Assembly: GCA_030248295.1 (NCBI GenBank)
Contig: JASANH010001539.1
Coordinates: forward strand, 248,001-312,000
Direction of reading: 5' to 3'
DNA: 64,000 nt
Source: Mesodorylaimus sp. YZB2_4
Taxonomy: Eukaryota > Nematoda > Enoplea > Dorylaimida > Dorylaimidae
This document shows positions 56,112 to 64,000 of this stretch, in pieces (the first letter of the stretch is position 1; the number at the start of each line of letters is the position of its first letter). The translations under genes were made by a program, and so were the position numbers. A model generated the notes under the pieces. It had not been told where the DNA came from and searched no databases. It saw only the letters and a list, made by a program, of their open reading frames with translations.

Positions 56112-59100
56112 ATGGGCAAGCTAATGATAACACTGTGGTTAACAATGTCCCTATGCCTCACTGTGCCTTCGGTGGCTCAGGAAGAAGAACCGGAAGACGA
56201 ACTACAAGTCATAGATTACGAAGGAGAGGACGAATTCGGCATATGCGGAGGTTACACAGAAGATTTTGGACCAAAGGAAGTCATTCCTAAAGCCATTCCT
56301 CCAAGGGATCCAAGTACATTCAAGCCTTATCATATATTGTACGTCCTTATCTCCAATCATACCAAAGTAGTCGAACGCATTATTCGAAGGGGCACTGACT
56401 ATGTGAATAGGAGACTAGGGGCCATCCTGACTGCCCCTCGATTGAGCGAGATTCGCGTGGAGAGATACGTGATCATCACTAAAAGCAAAAGGAAATCGTG
56501 CGCTGAGCCGACTTGCTCCGCGCATACAATTGTGCCAAGTCAGTACGCTATGCCGTGCCTCATCGATGGCCAGCTGATACCCGACGAGAGTCAGGAGCTG
56601 ACGAAGGAAGTGGAGGAATACAATCGCGGCAAGATCTACTCGCTCGTCGTCTTTCTCGAAATAATCAAGAATGTGACTGACAGCAAGCATGATACCTGCA
56701 GAGTACCCAGCACAGTTGCTTTTGCATCAGCGTGCCAAAATGATGAACGCTGGCGTCCTACTCATGGTAGGATTGTCTTTTGCAGACACCCGAGCAAATT
56801 GTATCCAGAACACTTCTTCAACACTCTACTGCATGAAACCCTGCACATTGTCATGAGGTATTTGGATGGATCGGAATTTCCGACATTTAGTTCACTGACG
56901 TCTGATTTGCGAGGAATGGACAGGCGGAACATGTGTAAGCGCCATCATCCACTTTGTCTGCCTGCAATGCTATCTTTTACTTTTCCTCTCCCTCTGCATT
57001 TTCCCTATGTTGCTCCGCACATTCGCAGCTATTCAAGCGCACATATTTTCTTTGCCTGCAGTTTTCCCAACAATACAATATCAGGAGGGAGCCGATCCTC
57101 CTCCCCATCCCAAAGGCCGCCCTGTAATCCGCCAATGTGAATCATAAGCAGTGCCGTCTGGCTCCGAACCATAAATGGAAAAGCGGCGCCAGATTGACAG
57201 TGGCCCACTTTTTAAAAATTTGTGGCCGGAGCCCGTTTCCGTTTTGCCTGAAGGAAGTCAACAGTCTATCCTTCCAACGATAAGCAGCTGCGCGAGGACC
57301 AGCACGCAGCTCTGTCGCCCAGCGCGTCTCAGCTGACAGTAAGAGCACCTCCGCACTCATGCTCATAGTTTTACTACAAGGTAGGTACCTAAAACGCGAC
57401 TGCGCACTCTGGCGGTACAGTAATGCCCAAAGTATAGTTCGATGCGAAAGCGTGCGATGAATTTTGGGCCAACTGACCAAGCAAAAAGGTGCCTAAAACG
57501 TCGCATCGAAAGCATATTTGACGCATCGCATCGAGCTATACTTCCAGCACGACGAGACACGAACGCTTAATCAATACAGATAAAACTTACAAGTCTTTGA
57601 ACTTCAGTGCAAACACGGCATGTGATGATGAAACTACATCAGGCGCAAGATCATTCCATAAAGAAGTAGCTGAGAAAATAAAACTTTGTTTGTAAGACTC
57701 AAAAAAATGCCGCGTTAAAATAAGATTATGCGGCTGGAAGAATGTGTCACTGGTTTTAAAATCAGATCTTTAAGTAAATCGTCGTGCATTCCATGATTGT
57801 ACTTGTGAAATTGGCGCAGTTTCTGGCACTTTCGTCGGCACTTTCGTAAGCATTGCCGTCTGGCACTAAACAGTCTTTCGATTTGTGTTCTCGTTAGCCG
57901 TTGGTTTCACTTGATATTCCTTTTTTATGTCACGCTCCACAACTGCAATAGTGAAATCACAGAAGTAGCAAGTTATCGAGATCAACTGGGGCAATCTTCA
58001 AAGTCAAGTTCATGAATCGAACGGGCAACGGACATCAACAGCCCAGGGGGGATAGGCTAACAAGTTAGTATCAAGAAAGGTAGAATCAAACCCTTCCGTA
58101 TAATTAGTCACGCTAATAAACTGAGAAAATCACTACTGGAACTGTCCGTCGCTTAGCAAAGGGAGCCCTCGAATGCACTGCTCACAATCAGTTATTCGTA
58201 AAGCCTGCTCAAACAAGAACTGTCGGATGGACTGTTGTAAATACAGATGCGCTGAAAGGGATTTGCATCCACATGTACTTGCGTTTCATGCTACAGTATA
58301 TAGTAGCTATAATCATTCCATTCCATTATATGAGAGCGAAGAGAGGACTCGCAGTTTGATGTTCAGTTTTGCGAGTTCAGGTAAGGGTACGACAATTCTA
58401 GATTGGATCAGGGGAGATGTAACACAGCATATTCATTTGACCATTAGCTCCGAGCCTTCTCGATTGCAAATACCATCGCTCAGACCGGGGGCTGTACTAT
58501 TCTATGATTGACCAGGGACGCAAATAATTCCCGAACTATGTCTTATATTAGACCCTTAATGTTTCTGTCGATGACTCTCGATTCTTCCCTGAGAACCAGC
58601 CAAACAAATGCATTTTCTCAGTTGATCGGTGAGACTTAAGCAGGCTGTTCGTATCAGCCATTCCCAGAGAAAGTTTTTGAGCATCATTTGATTTCCTCGC
58701 AACATTTCCTCTAGACATTTCATGTTCGCACGCAGCATTTCCTCCAGAAGTCGCAAAAGCAATTTTTGCTCGAAGTTTTACATTTAGCAGGAGGATTTCT
58801 TTATCTGTTGCAACAAAATTTTAGGATTCTCAACCAAACAAAAGTATATGTGCAGGTGTTTTTTCGCCAGACAGACAGACTAGGACACCAGTGCTGCAAA
58901 GTGTGCAGTGGTGTACGTAGTGTTCAATACAACAGGCAACATATCTTGATAGTACACCTCATTCGAAAAAATAGGTTTTCTCTCCTGTGTAAAGCAAGTT
59001 AATTTCGCGGCATGAAAGTTTCGCGGTTTTCCAATTTTGACCATGTTCGCGGAAAGAAAATTTCGCGGTTCCGTGCTTCATCCAACTTTTCCTAGTTATC

Positions 59101-60944
59101 AGTGCTTCATTTTGTGCTACTTATGTGGGCGAGTATCTCGATAACTGCCAAGCAAGCAGTGCATTCCAACGCTATGTCCGTTTTAGCTTTTTGTTTTTCG
59201 CACATATCCAGTACGCATTACTAGCTTTCCTTAGCATGATGCAAGCATGGGATTTATCATTTACAGTGAATCCATGCCTGTTTTTCTTCACATTACCTTT
59301 CCTGTCATGCAGTCAAGCATTTTTCCTGTCTTGACCATCAAAATTTATTTGTATGCAGCGGCTGTTATACAGGTCGCAGTTAGCCAATAATCCCAGAAGA
59401 TCCAGAACTATCTGAAAACCACGCACTGTCTGAGAGGTTAATTCAGTTTTGTAGGTTTAATCTGAGTTTTGCAAGGAACAAAAACTGCTTCAGAAAGCGG
59501 CCAGGTCCTTGCAAAAAGTTTTAGAGCGGTTGTCAATCCTTTAAATCCGTGAATTATAAGCGACCCTACCCTATTCGAAACAAACTGTTGAATCGGTACA
59601 ACCTCATAGAAAACAGGCCAGAATAGCTGGTGCTCATTGTCGGTCAGACCAGAGTAGCGAAATGTTCTTTTGTAAATGACTCATTCGCGGAAAGAAATTA
59701 TCGCGGTCGACGACGAACCGCGAAATCCGCGAAATTCAGTTGCTTTACAGTATTCGCACTCCGAAGAAACCTCCTGTGAAAGAGGCACAAAGTTTATATT
59801 TTCAGTGAAGAATATCACGTGGAAGCTAGTTAGTCGCCGATGGAAAACGGGAAAGGGTAAAACTGTGGAAGTGAAATTCCCGATATCCATGCTTCCAACT
59901 GTGGTCAGCGTATCTCGTCAACATTTTGACTGCCCACACGCCGAGGGCATAGAAATCGAAGCAGTATGGGACAGAAGTGAGAGACAGCTAAAAAGAATTG
60001 GAGGTCATTGGAGCAGACGCATTTTGCCAGATGAACTAATGTGCCCCGTGTTTAGTCCATGTAGAAAATTATCCAATTTCACCCTGGCTGCTCTGAAAGA
60101 CAGTTCGTGGTACGAGGTGAACATGAGCTTGGCCGACCAGCTGACTGTTAGTCCACCCGAAGAGCGCGGATGCGAGGTTGCACTTGGAAACTCATTTACA
60201 CTTTTGAACTTGGAGAAACCGGATCGAGAAACTGTTCAACTCGTGCGGCCATTCTGCCACAACCAACGCCAGGTCCGAGTGATAACGGTACGAACCACAG
60301 AACACCTACAAGTAACAATGGAAGAATCTAAATCTTTTAGCCATTGTGCTCACGAGATGGACGAATGCGGCTGACATGCATCACGGGTAACTACACGGAT
60401 GAGATTCCCACTGATATTACCGTACCTGAAAGTTATTTGAATGAAAAAATAGTTTTAACATCAATCGCCAGTATCGACGACCCGCATTGCGAGTTTTCTA
60501 GCGTTCAGTCAGAACTACTCTCAAGTTATGGGCTGGAAATCGGCAGACAAACAATGTGCATCACATTTGTCGATTCACCGTTCAGAAATGCCACGCTTTT
60601 TCCAGCTTGTGTATTGTATGAATGCAAGAAAAATTTTCTTGTCCTAAAGTTCAAAACCAAAGAACAGAATGAAATCTGTCAAATTTCGCTTAAAGCTGGT
60701 TTGTTACTAACTTCTCAAACCTCTGTTTCATTAAAAAATTTTTACGACTTTAGGCGATCAAGACAACAAAATTATGACGCACAAATTTCCAGATGGTTCG
60801 AACTGTTCTAAAGCGTATTCCCCAGTCAAGTTTATCGTGCCAAATATCACTTTGGTTTGCCCCGGATGGAATAGCGCCGGTGCCAACTGTCCGTGGAGCT
60901 TTGTCATCTGTGTTCTTGCGTTTGTGATTTTATTTGACGCATAA
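56112..60944 (+). CDS. LMLN: Leishmanolysin-like zinc metalloprotease (peptidase M8), GPI-type end
   Basis: Four exons, 56112-56934, 59806-60272, 60341-60698 and 60754-60944, close in frame to 612 residues. The start at 56112 opens a signal peptide (LMITLWLTMSLCLTVPSVA); an in-frame upstream Met at 56079 would bury it. The zinc motif HETLH is at about 241-245, and the third zinc ligand is the His in GGHWSRR at about 342. FTLAALKDSSWYEVNMSLADQ and PTVV...HFDC are typical M8 blocks, and the C-terminus is a hydrophobic tail (SFVICVLAFVILF) as in GPI-anchored members. The Gly after HExxH is replaced by Met (HETLHIVM). Expected at the cell surface, cleaving extracellular proteins. Intron 1 (2.87 kb) hosts a MITE and an inverted repeat. 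Confidence 0.92.
57430..57544. repeat. Inverted repeat inside leishmanolysin intron 1
   Basis: AAGTATAGTTCGATGCG (57430-57446) and CGCATCGAGCTATACTT (57528-57544) pair over 17 bases with one mismatch around an 80-base loop. A related direct pair, CCTAAAACGCGAC and CCTAAAACGTCGC, flanks it. Confidence 0.6.
58173..58511 (+). other. Open frame inside leishmanolysin intron 1, no known motif
   Basis: This 112-codon frame starts MHCSQSVIRKACSNKNCRMD and has six Cys near its start, but no recognisable domain. It lies inside an intron and is probably chance. Confidence 0.15.
58988..59751. mobile_element. MITE with TTCGCGG-rich ends
   Basis: TGTAAAGCAAGTTAATTTCGCGG at the left and the inverse, CCGCGAAATTCAGTTGCTTTACA, at the right form imperfect terminal inverted repeats of about 23 bases. 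Multiple TTCGCGG/CCGCGAA words lie inside both ends (58999-59075 and 59686-59735). There is no coding capacity. The right end lies 55 bases before the exon-2 acceptor of leishmanolysin. Confidence 0.7.
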
Positions 60945-62999
60945 GTGGGCAAAAATGTTTTGTTATCGATATCGGAGTCATACAGTGTGTTTAGCACACA
61001 GTCACACACGGTTGGCGAATCTGAAATATACTGCACAGTGGAATAGCGTTTGATAAAACAAGAAGTGTGAGTAGGGTAGATAACATTTTTCTGCTGGACA
61101 GGTGTCGTATCCGTGTGGCGTCACTTGACCGTGAGCAAAAAGGCCGCGCGAAGGCCGACAAGGCCGAAAAGAAAAAAAAAGATATCAAGGCCGAAAAAAA
61201 AAAGTTATTTACTCCAAATTGGGATACTTCTAGATTCTACAAGATGCTTCTGGCATCCACAGTGGCGACTCACTGTCGCATCTACAGTACTGTATATTGA
61301 GGTCGGTCATATTCACATGAAGTCTTTTTGCGTGAGCTGTTTTTGATCGGAACTGTGTCAGACGGGCCCGCGCATTGTTTGGCGCGACGAAGTCAGCAAT
61401 AAAAATTCGCTGTCAAACGGGCCCGTGACCAAACCTAGCGAAGCGGTTTTTTGAATATCGATATTGATAGTGTCAGTGAACAAAGGAATTGTCAGAAATC
61501 GTCAATAAGCATAGAAAGCCCCAATCATCAACCAGAAACTCGTCTCCTGGCCTGCTGGAATGAGAGAGGGCTGCAGCATCAAAATTTTGTTGCCAGAAAT
61601 GACCAGTCATTGATGAACAAAACCCTCTCCTGGTTGATTTCCTGGTGCAGTCGTTCGTAAGTCGGCTCTCGAATTTTCGGGGCTTCCGTGTTTGTACAGT
61701 GAAGCTTCCTTACTCTTGGCTGGATACGGCTGTGTTTTTTCTGCAATGCGTGCAAGAAATTACGCAATGTCATATGCATTTCTGGAACAGCGTCACGGTT
61801 TAAGCCGAGTTTAAGTTCCGTAACTTCTGCTGGTGGTTTTCTCTGTCGAAACAGATAGCATTAGTCGGGATTATTTTGCAATTTCCAGCAAATATAGGTG
61901 ATATCCAGTCCAGATATTTACTGAGAACTTTTTCAGGGGCGCCGTAATGCGACATTGTAGAATTCTAGAATTATCAATGCAAATTATAGAAAAAAGTGCC
62001 GAGCGTAAAAAAAACAAAATTAAAAAAGTCCTGTGCACTTGTGAGTAACTAAAGCGTCTCTAAAGCGCCTATCCGTATAAGGCAGTACTGTGCAAATGTA
62101 TGCACCTACTCTTTTGATAAGCGGTCTTCTAGCACGCGGTCTTTGACCGCGGTCTTTTGTCGCGCGCTGTTGTTGTCCGCGGTCTGCTGACATGTAGCCG
62201 GACGACGTCCAAGAATAAGAGCCGTCCAAAATAAGCGCAGCTCTTATTGTACTGTAGAACCCGAGAGTGATGTCCAGGCTACCCGGACGTGTAGCGAGAT
62301 AAGCGTTGTGGAAGCCGAACCAATTGCTCTGGTCGGCCGACGACGAGAGATTGAGTATAGAGAAGCTTCGTTACACTGTCTTTTACGGTCAAAGGTTTGC
62401 AGGCGACCACTCTGGTCAGAGACAGAAACGAAGAATAAGCCACAGAGAAGCGGACTAGGCATAAAAAGGAATCACATTGTAAAGTCACAGATCGACGATG
62501 CCTCTCCTGCTGGGCTGTAATTTGAGAGAGTCTTGAATCCATCGCGCTCCGTCGCGACAGGGCGGATGGGGGAAGGAGAAAAGTGCAATGGAGAGGGAGG
62601 AGGGAGGGACCGCGTCCACTTCGGAAGTTTGAAAAAGGTGTTCTGCTCTTCCTTCAGCTGATCACCGATGTGCACGAGTATTTGAAAAACGGGACCATTG
62701 ACGTGACTGATTGTGATAATCCCCTAAGCTCCCAAGATAGCAATGACAGAAGTATGCAGAAGTGAGAAACAAAAAATGATTTTATGAAAGCGTAATCTGG
62801 ATGGCCCCAAGCTAGCTGCACGATAGAGTTCGATCCAGTGATTTGCTAAGAGAGCAAGGAGGCCAGTTCCAAAACCGACTAAATGATGCGGCTGACACGT
62901 CATGCTGCTTACCCGCAAACGATCCGTTTTTGCTGTTTTGCTCCTCCCACTACCCGGGGGGGCTCTTATACTGTTTGGCTCCCCCCAGTACCGAAGCCA
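60945..62999. other. No gene seen; repeats and low-complexity patches
   Basis: 61140-61205 is Lys-codon-rich low complexity (AAGGCCGA, AAAAA). GACGGGCCCG and AACGGGCCCGTGACC recur at 61363 and 61414. 62531-62560 repeats a piece from 5.76 kb. A minus-strand frame near 61.58-61.85 kb (MTLRNFLHALQKKHSR...) has no motif I recognise. Confidence 0.35.
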
Positions 63000-63135
63000 A
63001 GCCCTGTTGTTTCTACAGCAGTTAGCGAGCGATGTGTCAGCGGTGTGGCCTGGCTCATTCTGGGTTCAATTCCTGTTGACAGAGGCCAGTTTAAAAAACC
63101 CAGAACCCTCGCTGACTTTGCACACCAGTAGAGGC
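63000..63135 (+). mobile_element. Partial tRNA-derived SINE
   Basis: GGTGTGGCCTGGCTC, GGGTTCAATTCC (B-box) and ACCCTCGCTGACTTTGCACACC match the head-to-body junction of the 17.0-kb SINE. The body is cut off by the low-complexity block that follows. Confidence 0.6.
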
Positions 63136-63235
63136 TGTATTCTCGATTCGTTTTCCAACGGTTTTCTCCAGCCTTTCCCCGGGTGTCTCCCCCCGTTTCT
63201 TACCTTCAATTTTTTTGTTTCCTAATTTTTTTTTT

Positions 63236-63683
63236 AACTTCCCCCTCACCATACTCTTTTTTCCCCCCCCTTCTCCCCCCCCCTTTCCCCCCCCCCCCTT
63301 CCCCCCCCTCCCCCCCCCCCCCCCCCCTTCCCCCCCCCCCCCCCTTCTCTTTCCTCCTCCTCATACCAACCCAAATATAACTACATTACATTCCCCCGCA
63401 CATCTTTTCTATCCTCCCCCCCCTCCCATCAATTCCCATCTTTTCTTTTCTCGGCCCCCCCCCCCCACACACAACACCCAAACCCTTTTTTCTATCCCCC
63501 CCCCCCCCCCCCCCCGCCGCCCCCCCGCCGCCCGCCCCCCCCCCCCCCCCCCCCCACCCCCCCCCACAAACGAAATACAAAAAAACAAACAACTAAAAAA
63601 AAAAAAAAAAAACAAAACAAAACAAACAACAACAACCAAAAAAAAACAAAAAAAAAAAAAAAAAACAACCACACCCCCCCCCG

Positions 63684-63716
<33 letters not shown>

Positions 63717-63720
63717 CACC
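63236..63720. repeat. Poly-C/poly-A low-complexity block
   Basis: Long runs of C, broken by short T-rich and CA-rich words, change to A-rich sequence at 63590-63665 and back to C. Open frames across it are artefacts. Such blocks are often badly resolved, so length and base calls are not reliable. Confidence 0.9.
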
Positions 63721-63775
63721 AACACAGTAGTATATCCCCCCCCTCTATGGTCTAACCACGTGGGTATAGGCAATG

Positions 63776-63885
63776 CTTTAAGATACCCCTGTAGAAAGTA
63801 TACCCCTGTACAAAACATACCCCTGTATAAAGTATACCCTGTACAAAACATACTCTGTACGAAACATACTCTTGTACGGGATATA
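63776..63885. repeat. Short tandem repeat, CTGTACAAAACATAC-type
   Basis: About five imperfect copies of a 20-24-base unit, alternating CCCTGTACAAAACATA and CCTGTA-AAAGTATA, run from 63776 to 63885. It is non-coding. Confidence 0.75.
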
Positions 63886-64000
63886 GGTAGGCCAATGTAA
63901 TGTACAGTATACCCAGACTGCCCCCGTTTTCCAGACAGCCGACTCCGCCTACTTTTTCCTCCCTCCCTTTTCCAAGCTAGGAAAACTACACCACGCATAC

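Noticed and set aside
57062-57139. Second exon of leishmanolysin ending in a stop
   Set aside because: It joins in phase but lacks all conserved M8 C-terminal blocks, whereas the exon at 59806 joins in the same phase and restores them. Kept only as a possible minor isoform.
63183-63998. Pro-rich and Gly-rich open frames near the right end
   Set aside because: They are translations of poly-C, poly-A and related low-complexity runs, with no splice or motif support.

Overview
This is eukaryotic nuclear DNA, most likely from a nematode. Genes are split by many short introns (about 45 to 100 bases, usually GTAAG...TTTCAG). The gene set is invertebrate: an MSP-fold protein, trypsin-inhibitor-like (TIL) cysteine-rich proteins, an alpha-type nicotinic receptor of the ACR-16/alpha-7 kind, and a GPI-type leishmanolysin. 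Splice acceptor-like sites lie just upstream of several start codons, which would fit spliced-leader trans-splicing. Another ecdysozoan is not excluded, and species cannot be read from the sequence. Exon models were built by hand from splice signals and reading-frame closure; boundaries may be off by a base or two.

Layout. 0-10 kb is repeat-dominated: a deleted Tc1/mariner element, a decayed cluster of TIL modules, a Cys-rich gene, two hairpin repeats, a deleted BEL/Pao retrotransposon whose gag is invaded by a 10-bp minisatellite, a tRNA-derived SINE and a broken chitin-binding gene. 11.3-16.4 kb holds the most unusual gene, an 11-exon minus-strand gene joining an MBD, a PHD finger, an F-box and leucine-rich repeats, head-to-head with an intact TIL inhibitor gene. 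17-22 kb is a gene-poor stretch with a SINE and a hAT-like non-autonomous element. 22.8-29 kb is gene-dense: SREK1IP1-like (+), then RTCA, KXD1 and an MSP-domain gene (all minus). 29-39 kb is mixed: two foldback or TIR elements, SINEs, a DEG/ENaC fragment, a membrane protein and a candidate secreted peptide. 39.4-46 kb holds an ML-like lipid-binding secreted protein and NDRG. 46-52 kb has a Ty3/gypsy relic and fragments. 52.9-61 kb holds the nicotinic receptor alpha subunit and leishmanolysin on the plus strand. 61-64 kb is repeats and low-complexity sequence, some of it probably assembly-poor.

The genes do not form one pathway. SREK1IP1-like (splicing) and RTCA (RNA end processing) are convergent with only 36 bases between stop codons. 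KXD1 lies downstream of the MSP-domain gene on the same strand. The strongest candidate for something undescribed is the MBD-PHD-F-box-LRR protein. It resembles KDM2/FBXL19 with the CXXC and JmjC parts replaced by an MBD that keeps the four residues used for 5-methylcytosine contact in MeCP2.
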